Shown here piece by piece: positions 25,914 to 33,637 of a stretch of 64,000 bases of DNA; position 1 is the first letter of the stretch, and each line of letters opens with the position of its first letter. Source of the DNA: DYIU01 sp038326775. Its GTDB lineage: Bacteria; Actinomycetota; Geothermincolia; Fen-727; Anoxymicrobiaceae. Location of the stretch: contig JBBQKJ010000004.1 in the NCBI GenBank assembly GCA_038326775.1, forward strand, positions 41,515-105,514, given 5' to 3'. A program made the position numbers and the translations under genes. The notes under the pieces are model-generated. The model did not search any database and was not told where the DNA came from. It worked only from the letters and a program-made list of their open reading frames with translations.

Positions 25914-27434
25914 TTATGACCTACCCTGCGTGGGCCGCAGGTGGGGGAATATGATCACGTCCCTGATATTCTGAGAGCCGGTCGCCAGCATGATGAGCCT
26001 GTCTATGCCCACGCCCAGGCCTCCGGCGGGGGGCATGCCGTACTCCAGCGCGGCGAGGTAGTCCTCGTCGACCGGGTGCGCCTCTTCGTCGCCCCCGGCC
26101 CTCTTGAGGGCCTGGGCCTCGAAACGCTCACGCTGGTCCATGGGGTCGGCGAGTTCCGAGAAGGCGTTCGCGATCTCCTGCCCCGCTATCAGTATCTCGA
26201 AACGCTCTGTGAAGCCGGGAGAGGTCGGGCTCCTGCGGGCAAGCGGGGATATCTCCTCGGGGTATTCGAGGACGAATGTGGGTTGGATGAGCTTTGGCTC
26301 CACCAGCTTTTCGTACAGCTCGGCGATTATCCAACCCGGGCCGGCGCCCGCTGGGACCTCGACGTCGCTCTGCTCGGCGACGGACCTCAGCCGGTCGGCG
26401 CCCATGGAAAGGTCCACGTCGAGGCCCGCGTACTCCGAGAGGGACTCGAGCATGGTCACCTCTTTCCAGGGCGGCGCGAGTGAGATGCTGCTGCCCGCGT
26501 ACTCTATCTCGGTCGTGCCGGCAACGAACAGGATGGCCGCGGTTATCAGCTCCTGAAGAAGCTCCATCATGTAGCGGTAATCGACGAAAGCCACGTATGC
26601 CTCGAGCATGGTGAACTCCGGGTTGTGGCGCGAGCTTATCCCCTCGTTGCGGAAGTTGCGGTTCAGCTCGTAGACTTTATCGTAACCTCCCACGAGCAGC
26701 CTCTTCAGGTAAAGCTCGGGGGCGATGCGCAAGTAAAGGTCCATGCCCAGTGCGTTGTGGTGGGTGACGAACGGGCGTGCCACAGCACCGCCCGGCACCT
26801 GCTGCAGCATGGGCGTCTCGACCTCGAGGAAGCCTCGCTCGTCGAGGAAACGCCTGATTTCACGGACGGCCCCGGACCTCGCCTCGAGCACGCGCCGGGC
26901 ATCTTCGTTCATAATAAGGTCAAGGTAGCGCTGGCGGTACCTCTGCTCGCGGTCCTTGAGTCCGTGCCATTTCTCCGGCAGCGGTCGAAGCGACTTGGAG
27001 AGCAGTTGGTATGACTCGACCGATACCGACAGCTCGCCCCGGCGCGACCTCAATACCTCGCCGGTGGCCCCTATCCAGTCGCCGATATCCAGGTCGTTGA
27101 ACTCCTGGTAAAGCCCCTCACCCAGCAGGTCCTGGCGAAGCATGAGCTGTATCCTTCCCGAGGAGTCCTGGAGGTCCGCAAAAGTGGCCTTGCCATGCTC
27201 GCGCCTGCCCACCAGGCGGCCTGCCACGACCGCCTTCTCACCAGAACCGGCCCCGGGCTCGAGCCCGTGGTGCTTTTCGTGGAGGCCCGCGGAGAGCGTG
27301 ATGTCACCGGGATTCGCGTAGCGCGGCTTGTACGGCTCGCCACCCGCCTCGATGATCTTCCGGAGCTTGGCGTGTCGCACCCGAACGAGCTCGCCCTCCG
27401 GCTCCCCTGCTCTTTGAGCATCGTCGTCAGCCAT
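25914..27434 (-). CDS. lysS: lysyl-tRNA synthetase, class II
   Basis: 506 aa from ATG 27434. Anticodon-binding OB fold (about 55-165), motif 2 FRNEGISSRHNPEFTMLEAY and motif 3 GLGVGIDRLIML are intact. GGAGG lies 10 nt upstream; TTG 27443 is a less likely start. The N-terminus is slightly longer than average. Located between greA and mcsA, as in many Clostridia. Confidence 0.97.
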   Translation of the reverse strand: MADDDAQRAGEPEGELVRVRHAKLRKIIEAGGEPYKPRYANPGDITLSAGLHEKHHGLEPGAGSGEKAVVAGRLVGRREHGKATFADLQDSSGRIQLMLRQDLLGEGLYQEFNDLDIGDWIGATGEVLRSRRGELSVSVESYQLLSKSLRPLPEKWHGLKDREQRYRQRYLDLIMNEDARRVLEARSGAVREIRRFLDERGFLEVETPMLQQVPGGAVARPFVTHHNALGMDLYLRIAPELYLKRLLVGGYDKVYELNRNFRNEGISSRHNPEFTMLEAYVAFVDYRYMMELLQELITAAILFVAGTTEIEYAGSSISLAPPWKEVTMLESLSEYAGLDVDLSMGADRLRSVAEQSDVEVPAGAGPGWIIAELYEKLVEPKLIQPTFVLEYPEEISPLARRSPTSPGFTERFEILIAGQEIANAFSELADPMDQRERFEAQALKRAGGDEEAHPVDEDYLAALEYGMPPAGGLGVGIDRLIMLATGSQNIRDVIIFPHLRPTQGRS

Positions 27435-27492
27435 TTTGAACAAACCTCCGCGGGAGAAATAGAGGATAGCACTACCGGGATCCGGCCCGATC

Positions 27493-27987
27493 TTACTTCT
27501 TGATGGAGAGGACGCGGTATTTGATCTCGCCGGCGGGGGCGCTCACAACCGCCACTTCGTTGACCTTCAGCCCCATGAGGGCCCGGCCTACCGGGCTCTC
27601 GAAAGAAATCATCTGGTTGTCCGGGTTAGCCTCGGCGGAACCGACTATCCGGTAGGAGCGCTTCTTGCTCGAGCCCACCGGCTTTATCTCCACCAGGGAG
27701 CCTATGCCAACCTCCTTGGTCTTGACCTGGCGCAGGTCGATGATCCGGGCCCTGGCAATCATTGTCTCGATCTTGACTATGCGGCTCTCGACGCGGGCCT
27801 GCTCGTTCTTTGCGTCGTCGTATTCGGAGTTCTCCGAGATGTCGCCGTAGCTGATAGCGTTCTTAAGGCGCTCGGCCACCTCCCGGCGCTTGACGTTCTT
27901 GAGATCGGCCAGTTCCTCCGTCAACTTCTTGTGGCCTTCCTCCGTCAGGAAGACCTCACCGTTCATCGCCTGGTCGGGCAATTCCAT
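27493..27987 (-). CDS. greA: transcription elongation factor GreA
   Basis: Rescues backtracked RNA polymerase by stimulating transcript cleavage. From ATG 27987 (GGGGTG about 6 nt upstream) it is 164 aa: N-terminal coiled coil with the acidic tip GDISENSEYDDAK and a C-terminal FKBP-like domain ending in EIKYRVLSIKK. It heads the greA-lysS run and has a good promoter. Confidence 0.96.
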   Translation of the reverse strand: MELPDQAMNGEVFLTEEGHKKLTEELADLKNVKRREVAERLKNAISYGDISENSEYDDAKNEQARVESRIVKIETMIARARIIDLRQVKTKEVGIGSLVEIKPVGSSKKRSYRIVGSAEANPDNQMISFESPVGRALMGLKVNEVAVVSAPAGEIKYRVLSIKK

Positions 27988-28067
27988 CGTTTCACCCCAA
28001 TAAAACAAGACGCTGCCGTACTGAACGACAGTTGCTTCCCTCTGTTATCGCCGTGGCATTGGCGAAT

Positions 28068-28095
28068 ATTATAGCACGGCAAATAACATTTGCAA
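28068..28095 (-). promoter_or_regulatory. SigA promoter upstream of greA
   Basis: On the minus strand TTGCAA (28095-28090), 16-nt spacer, TATAAT (28073-28068), with TGC in front as an extended -10. Leader of about 75 nt. Confidence 0.8.
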
Positions 28096-28144
28096 GGAGA
28101 TTATCGGCGGGGGCCGGCCCGGGCTTTAGCGGGCCGAAATCACC

Positions 28145-30697
28145 TCAGAACGCCGAGGCGACCGAGTTGCGTCCGGTCTGTTTCGCCGCGTACAGGGCGA
28201 GGTCGGCCTGGTGCACCATGGTGGTCTCCTCCTCGCAGTCCCTGGGGAAGGAAGCGACCCCCAAGCTGACGGTTACGCTCCCGCCTGGTACCTTCTCCTC
28301 CCCGGCAAAATGGAAGTCCGCCACGGCGCGCCGCACCTTCTCCGCCACCAACACGGCCTCGTCGGAGTCGGTCTCGGGTAGCACAACGCAGAACTCGTCG
28401 CCTCCATAACGGAACACCTTGTCGGCGTCCCTGGTGCTGGAGTCGATGATGGAGGCTGTCTGCGAGAGGACCACGTCCCCCTGCTGGTGGCCCAGCGTGT
28501 CGTTGCAAGCCTTGAGGTTGTCCAGGTCGACCATGAGGAAAGAGACCGGCCTCCTGTAGCGTCGCGCCCTGCTGACCTCCTCGGAGAGGACAAACCCCAG
28601 TTGCCGCACGTTGAAAACCCCCGTCAGGGGATCGGTAATAGCGAGCCTTTTGATCTCCTCGAAAAGTAAGGCGCGCTGGAGCGCGAGCCCCACCTGGTCG
28701 GCGAAGGCCATCGCAAGCTGCTGGTCCTCCTCCCCGAAAGCGTCCGGACGCTCACTGCGCACGTGGAGGACCCCCAGGGTCCTGCCCTCCGACTGCATGC
28801 CCACGCACATGACCGAGCCCCGGCCTATCCTTGCGAGGGTGCGGCAGGCGACCTTCGTGCTCGCCAGGTCGTCCACTCCGATGAGCCGCCCTTCAGAGAC
28901 CGTCCAGCAATCCTCCACCCTGGGATAAGGCGGAGAGCCAAGGCGCGCGAGGACGTCTTCACCGTAGCCGAACGACTCCACGCAGCGCATGGTGCCGTCC
29001 TTCTCGTCGATCCGGTAAATAAGCCCGAAGGTACAGTCGAACAAGTGGCGCATGCTGTCGAGCGTCAACCTCATGATTGTCGGCAGGTCGGCGGTGGAGC
29101 CGATCGCGTTCGTGAGCTGCACCAGGCTGGCCAACTGGGTGGCGTCCGCCTTTATCCTCTCGTGAAGGCGGGCGTTTATTACGGCGAGGGCCACCTCGTT
29201 CGCCACAAGGGTGAGCTGGGCCGCCTGGGACTCGTCGAACTCCCCCGGCTCCGTGTCGGTCGCGCACAGCAGGCCGCCGATCGCGCCGTGCATGTAAAAG
29301 GGCGCCATCAGCACGGCGCCCGCCGACCTGATGAAGTCGGGCAGAGCCCAGTTCGCGGCGGGGCTGCTCAAGCACATCGCGGGCGGCCTCTGCGCGAGGT
29401 TGTACATCTCCTCGAACTCGCCCAGCTCGATGCCGCCATCCGGCGGGAAGGTGGTCCGCCTGGCCCCTCCCCCTATCATCAGCTTCGGGACAAGGTACGC
29501 CCGGCGCTCATCAAGCAGGAAGGCGGCGCAGCCGGACGCCCCCGTGTTCCTGGCCGCCAGCCTGCAGGCGTTCTCCAGGACCTGGCCTAGCTCCAGTGTC
29601 GAGCCCAGCTCGCGGCTTGCCCGGTAGAGCGTGTCGGCCTCGCTCCTCTTGCGCTGCTCTTCGGCGTAGCGCATGGTGTTCTCGAGGCCGGCCGCAGCCT
29701 GGGCCAGAATCGCTTTGCATATCCGCAACTCGCGCTGCGAGAAGGGGCGCCTTCCGCCGCGCCTCTCGACGGTCACTATGCCCTTGACCTCGTCGCGGAT
29801 GGTTATGGGTAGGACCATCAGGGCGCGCGGCGTGCGCTCTTCCGTCCCCTCGGAGTCGAGCGGCCGCTCGCCATGGGCGTCGTCCACCAGGAACGGCTCT
29901 CGTGTCTCCACCACGCGGCTTGCGACGTTGTCCGCCTTCAGGTCCAACTTGCCGGCCAGGAGCTTCCCCATGGCGGCATTGTCTCTCTCGGTAGTGCTCT
30001 TCGGCGCAGCCCACCGGCCGTCCGAGCTGACCAGGAAGGCGGTGCAGCGCCCGAGGCCGGTGGCTTCGCTGATGCCCTCGACCACCGTGCTCAGAAGCTC
30101 GTCCATCTCCAGCGTTGCGCCGATGGCGGCGGCTATGCGCGAGAGGATACGTGCTTCGTTCCGCCCCCGCCGCTCGCTCTCTGTGAGGTAGGCGGACACG
30201 CCGGCGATCGTCCACATCAGGACCAGGCGGACCATTGCGTCGGCTATTATCGCCTTCTTTACAGCGGGGCCGTACCCGGCGAATATCGTCACAAGGTAAA
30301 GCGCCGTGAAACCCAGGGCGGCTATCGCGGCCGGCTTGTACCCGAAGCGCGCGGCGATGACTATGACCAGCACCGTGAGGATCCAGAACGCCTCGGGGAT
30401 GAACCTGGGCCAGACAAGCAGGATTGCAAGCACCAGGCCGGCGTCAATGGCGGCGGTGATGTTTGCGACCTGGGCCGCGGCTCTCCGCGAGATCGAGCGG
30501 GCCCTCAGGTAGATCACGGTCATGACTCCGCTGAAGAGAAAAGTGCCCAGCACGATCAGGAGCCTTGTTGCGAAGGAGATCTCCTGCCTGGGAAATAGCG
30601 GGAGGAGCACGAACGGGCAGATGAGGATGCAGATCGCCCACTGTGCGACCATCGCAAGGTCTTCGTTCGTGAACTGCCTCTTCACTCGCTCCCCCAT
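28145..30697 (-). CDS. membrane diguanylate cyclase with three GAF domains
   Basis: 850 aa: about six transmembrane helices in residues 15-170, three GAF-type sensor domains (roughly 190-345, 360-510 and 530-675) and a C-terminal GGDEF domain. The active site YGGDEF is canonical and an RDAD inhibitory site lies five residues before it, so it should make c-di-GMP with product inhibition. The ATG is 9 nt after the hisG stop, so it is probably co-transcribed with hisG. A GTG at 30685 behind GGGGGAG is an alternative start. Confidence 0.92.
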   Translation of the reverse strand: MGERVKRQFTNEDLAMVAQWAICILICPFVLLPLFPRQEISFATRLLIVLGTFLFSGVMTVIYLRARSISRRAAAQVANITAAIDAGLVLAILLVWPRFIPEAFWILTVLVIVIAARFGYKPAAIAALGFTALYLVTIFAGYGPAVKKAIIADAMVRLVLMWTIAGVSAYLTESERRGRNEARILSRIAAAIGATLEMDELLSTVVEGISEATGLGRCTAFLVSSDGRWAAPKSTTERDNAAMGKLLAGKLDLKADNVASRVVETREPFLVDDAHGERPLDSEGTEERTPRALMVLPITIRDEVKGIVTVERRGGRRPFSQRELRICKAILAQAAAGLENTMRYAEEQRKRSEADTLYRASRELGSTLELGQVLENACRLAARNTGASGCAAFLLDERRAYLVPKLMIGGGARRTTFPPDGGIELGEFEEMYNLAQRPPAMCLSSPAANWALPDFIRSAGAVLMAPFYMHGAIGGLLCATDTEPGEFDESQAAQLTLVANEVALAVINARLHERIKADATQLASLVQLTNAIGSTADLPTIMRLTLDSMRHLFDCTFGLIYRIDEKDGTMRCVESFGYGEDVLARLGSPPYPRVEDCWTVSEGRLIGVDDLASTKVACRTLARIGRGSVMCVGMQSEGRTLGVLHVRSERPDAFGEEDQQLAMAFADQVGLALQRALLFEEIKRLAITDPLTGVFNVRQLGFVLSEEVSRARRYRRPVSFLMVDLDNLKACNDTLGHQQGDVVLSQTASIIDSSTRDADKVFRYGGDEFCVVLPETDSDEAVLVAEKVRRAVADFHFAGEEKVPGGSVTVSLGVASFPRDCEEETTMVHQADLALYAAKQTGRNSVASAF

Positions 30698-30706
30698 TCC
30701 GCTGCC

Positions 30707-31582
30707 TCAGGGCACCACCTTGCCTAGAGGTATCTCCAGGATGCCCGTTGCGCCGCTAGCCTTGAGCCGGGGGATGAGTTCGGCAAGGCTTTTCTTCTCC
30801 ACCACTGTCTCGACGGCGAACCCGCCATCGGCCAACGGGCTGACCGTGGGGGAGCGCAGGGCCGGGAGTATCTCGAGCACCGCGTCCCTCTCGGCCGAGC
30901 CCACGTTCAACTTGAGCAGGACCTTGCCGCGCGCCTCGAGGGCCGAGAGAAGAAGGGTGCGCACCTCGTCCATCAGCCTGCGCCTCAGCGGGTCGGCGTA
31001 ACTCTCGCGGTTGGCTATCAGCTTCGTGGACGTGAGAAGCACCTCGTCGATTATCTCCAGCCCGTGCGCGCGGAGGGTGCTGCCGGTCTCGGTTATCTCG
31101 ATGACGGCGTCGACGATGTGGGGAACCTTCGCCTCCGTCGCGCCGGCGGACGGTATGACCTTGGCGGAGACGCCCAGCTTCTCGAAGTAGCGGCGCGAAA
31201 TGTTTGGGTACTCGGTTGCGACCCTGGTGCCGGCGGGGAGGTCCCGCGGTCGCGTGACGCCGGACTCCCGCAGCACCGCGAGCACTAACTTGAGGTCGCC
31301 GCCGGTGCCCGTTTTGGCGTAGGGGAAATCCGCCAGTATCTCGACATCGGAGTCGGTCTCCACGATCCAGTCGTAGCCCGTTATGCCGAGGTCGAACAGG
31401 CCCTCCTCGACGTACTTCCCTATCTCCTGGGGACGCAGGATCGCCACCTGGGATATGCGATCATCGTCGATGCGTGCGTTGTACTCCCTGTCGCCCGAGC
31501 GCCTGACCGGAAGGTCGGCGTCCCTGAGCAGGGCGAGTGTCTGCTCCTCGAGGCTCCCCTTGGGAATGACCATCTTTATCAA
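30707..31582 (-). CDS. hisG: ATP phosphoribosyltransferase (long form)
   Basis: First enzyme of histidine synthesis. 291 aa, so it is the long form with a C-terminal regulatory ACT-like domain (about 215-291) and should not need HisZ. Conserved segments IPKGSLEE, DLGITGYDWI and the PRPP-binding region near EITETGSTLRAHGL are present. TTG 31582 has GGAGG 6 nt upstream. No other his gene is nearby. Confidence 0.94.
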   Translation of the reverse strand: MIKMVIPKGSLEEQTLALLRDADLPVRRSGDREYNARIDDDRISQVAILRPQEIGKYVEEGLFDLGITGYDWIVETDSDVEILADFPYAKTGTGGDLKLVLAVLRESGVTRPRDLPAGTRVATEYPNISRRYFEKLGVSAKVIPSAGATEAKVPHIVDAVIEITETGSTLRAHGLEIIDEVLLTSTKLIANRESYADPLRRRLMDEVRTLLLSALEARGKVLLKLNVGSAERDAVLEILPALRSPTVSPLADGGFAVETVVEKKSLAELIPRLKASGATGILEIPLGKVVP

Positions 31583-31640
31583 TATCGACCTCCATCCAGC
31601 GCATGCTCCCGTTCCTCCCAGTATAACTGCAACATCACTG

Positions 31641-31660
31641 TCAGGTCACTTTTCTGCATT
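31641..31660. repeat. REP-like 20-mer beside the transposase, right orientation
   Basis: TCAGGTCACTTTTCTGCATT, 4 nt after the transposase stop codon. Its reverse complement differs by two bases from the 20-mer on the other side of the gene (32653-32672), so the transposase gene is bracketed by inverted copies. Confidence 0.8.
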
Positions 31661-31663
31661 TCT

Positions 31664-32536
31664 TCATTCCGCTTCGGCTGGTGCCTCGTTGTCGGCATCG
31701 GAGGGCCGAGCGATAAGGCTGGGTGACAGGCTCTTCGAAGGCGGCTGCACCGCCGCCTCGCGGAGTCTCTTTATCGCCCTGTACACGGTGGTGTAGTGAA
31801 CACCAAGGTGGTCAGCGACCTCCTTGATACTGTACTTGTGGGTATGGACCGCCGCAAACATCTGGCTCTTCCGCTCGCCCCTGGTCGAATCAGTATCGAT
31901 CAGGGCAGACAGCGGGGGTCCCTCGGAATGGTACGGCTCGCCGTCGAATCCAAGAAAAGGCCGGGGGCCATGGTCGCGCGCGTCCTTGCCAAGACCGTCT
32001 TGCACGAACTCCCTGAACACGTCACGCCCCTCGTCAGGGACATCCGAGAACTGAGACAGGACCCAGCCTGTCGTCAGAAAACTACCCTGACGCTCGTCAC
32101 CGCAGATCGCCCTGTAACTGCTCCAGCGCCACTCTGAGGGATGATCGGCCAGGCCGGCACTGACCGGGTTTGAGACAATGTATCGGCACAGCTCCAACAG
32201 ATAGCCCTCGTTCTCGACAAGCCTCGACCTGTATCGGCTTTCGAACAGGTGGCCTGTTCGTTCGTGCCTGCGGTTGAAAGCTTGCGAGTAGACCCCGTTG
32301 AGGACCTTCATTCCCCCGGCGAGGTTCCCCTTCCGGGTCTCGATCAGCAGGTGATAGTGATTTGTCATCAGGCAGTAGCCATGACAAAGCCAGTCGTACT
32401 TATTGATGACCGACTCGAAAGTCCTGAGGAAAGCCCAGCGGTCACCGTCACAAAGGAAGACGTTTTGTTTCGAGTTGCCGCGAGAGCGCAAGTGGTATTG
32501 AGCTCCCGGGATCTGCATCCTGAGTGGCCTGGCCAT
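31664..32536 (-). CDS. REP-associated tyrosine transposase (RAYT, Y1/IS200-like)
   Basis: 290 aa from ATG 32536. The start MARPLRMQIPGAQYH is the standard RAYT opening; the HUH metal site is H60-Y61-H62 (TNHYHLLIE), followed by the AFNRRHERTGHLFESRY block and RYIVSNPVSAGL. A C-terminal extension carries a helix-turn-helix (YSIKEVADHLGVHYTTVYRA). Which tyrosine is the nucleophile (Y83 or Y119) cannot be settled by eye. Such proteins mobilise REP palindromes rather than themselves. Intact, and flanked by matching repeats. Confidence 0.92.
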   Translation of the reverse strand: MARPLRMQIPGAQYHLRSRGNSKQNVFLCDGDRWAFLRTFESVINKYDWLCHGYCLMTNHYHLLIETRKGNLAGGMKVLNGVYSQAFNRRHERTGHLFESRYRSRLVENEGYLLELCRYIVSNPVSAGLADHPSEWRWSSYRAICGDERQGSFLTTGWVLSQFSDVPDEGRDVFREFVQDGLGKDARDHGPRPFLGFDGEPYHSEGPPLSALIDTDSTRGERKSQMFAAVHTHKYSIKEVADHLGVHYTTVYRAIKRLREAAVQPPSKSLSPSLIARPSDADNEAPAEAE

Positions 32537-32542
32537 GCTCGT

Positions 32543-32571
32543 ATTGTATAAGCAATACAAGCTTAAGTCAA
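32543..32571 (-). promoter_or_regulatory. promoter of the RAYT gene, apparently leaderless
   Basis: On the minus strand TTGACT (32571-32566), 17-nt spacer, TACAAT (32548-32543). The ATG follows the -10 element by only 6 nt and no ribosome binding site is present, so transcription probably starts at the A of the ATG. Confidence 0.65.
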
Positions 32572-32652
32572 TGGGGCGCTCCATTGCGCAAGTTGCAAGA
32601 AAGGGCGGGCGAAAATGTGAGGAGCGAACAGGGGTCAGGGCAAATCCCGCTG

Positions 32653-32679
32653 AATGCAAGAAAGTGACCTGACCCCAAT
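32653..32679. repeat. REP-like 27-mer, copy B
   Basis: Starts AATGCAAGAAAGTGACCTGA and continues CCCCAAT. It matches 33605-33631 with one mismatch in 27. A second GGGGTCAG motif (32632-32639) lies just to the left. Confidence 0.85.
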
Positions 32680-32687
32680 GTTGCGTT

Positions 32688-33104
32688 TTAGAGTTCGATT
32701 ACGGCTTCGCCCTTGGTCAGCACCTGCACGCCGTCCTCGGTCTCGGCGCCGACCTCCAGGAAGACCAGCTTCTTTCCGTCTTCTTCCTTCTTGTCGGTGA
32801 CCTTTCCCTTGAAGGTGACAGTGTCGCCGGGGCGCGCCGGGGCCGCGAAGCGGACCTTGAGCCTCCTCAGCTTGCCCGGGTCCTCTATCCAGTCGGTGAG
32901 CGTTTTCTGCATGCGGCCCATGCTCGACAGGCCGTGCGCGATGGTGCCGCCGAGGCCTACCTTCTCGCCGAACTCCTTGTCGTTGTGTATCGGGTTGAAG
33001 TCCCCGGAGGCGCCCGAGTACATCCAGAGCATCATCTGCTCGAGCTGGATTGAGAAGCTGGGGATCTCGTCCCCGACCTTGACATCTTCGTAGGAAACGC
33101 CCAT
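32688..33104 (-). CDS. MaoC-like hydratase (HadB type)
   Basis: 138-aa single hot-dog domain with the hydratase signature SGDFNPIHND (catalytic Asp/His) and GTIAHGLSSMG. HadB/R-specific enoyl hydratases add or remove water from acyl-CoA or acyl-ACP, usually as a heterodimer with a HadA-like partner, which is encoded immediately upstream and overlaps it by one base (TGATG). Last gene of the long minus-strand operon-like run. Confidence 0.9.
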   Translation of the reverse strand: MGVSYEDVKVGDEIPSFSIQLEQMMLWMYSGASGDFNPIHNDKEFGEKVGLGGTIAHGLSSMGRMQKTLTDWIEDPGKLRRLKVRFAAPARPGDTVTFKGKVTDKKEEDGKKLVFLEVGAETEDGVQVLTKGEAVIEL

Positions 33105-33544
33105 CAGTTACCCCCCCTTATCACGAAAGTCGCCCGGCCGATGGTGACCAGCTCGCCGTCCTGGTTCTTTGAGCGGGCCTCGTAAGATATGACGTCGTTG
33201 CTGCCCTTCTCCGCGATGTCCATTATCTTGCCGGTGGTGGTGATTAGGTCGCCCGGCTTGATCGGCTTCAGCCACTCGAACTCCTGCTCTCCGTGCACCA
33301 GCATCGCGAAGTTCAGCGCCAGCTCCGGGTCGAAGAACATGTTCGCGCAGCCCATCAGGTTGTAGACCGAGGCGAACAACGGTGGGGCGACGTTGTCGCC
33401 GTGGACGCTCTTCTTTCCGAACTCCCTGTCGTGGTAGTACGGGCTCGAGTCGTTTACGGCCGAGGCGTACTCTTTCATCTTCTCGCGCCCGATCTCGTAC
33501 TCTGTTACCGGGTATTCCTTGCCGATGAACTTGTGGTCAATCAC
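33104..33544 (-). CDS. FAS1-type dehydratase-like MaoC N-terminal domain protein (HadA type)
   Basis: 146 aa from GTG 33544 (AAGGGAG 8 nt upstream). Hot-dog fold resembling HadA/HadC: YPVTEYEIGREKMKEYASAV, VNDSSPYYHD and the later GDNVAPPLFASV. It lacks the strong D/H catalytic signature and is expected to be the substrate-binding partner of the next gene. A REP-like repeat lies between it and the upstream CoA ligase gene. Confidence 0.88.
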   Translation of the reverse strand: MIDHKFIGKEYPVTEYEIGREKMKEYASAVNDSSPYYHDREFGKKSVHGDNVAPPLFASVYNLMGCANMFFDPELALNFAMLVHGEQEFEWLKPIKPGDLITTTGKIMDIAEKGSNDVISYEARSKNQDGELVTIGRATFVIRGGN

Positions 33545-33604
33545 TGGCTCAACTCCCTTCCGCGTTTGTCGATCTTCTCTCGTTGTTCCGGGCCCTCTGC
33601 GCAA

Positions 33605-33631
33605 AATGCAAGAAAGTGACCTGACCACAAT
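33605..33631. repeat. REP-like 27-mer, copy C
   Basis: AATGCAAGAAAGTGACCTGA followed by CCACAAT; 26 of 27 bases identical to copy B at 32653. It is inserted between two genes of the operon-like run. Confidence 0.85.
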
Positions 33632-33637
33632 ATTCCG

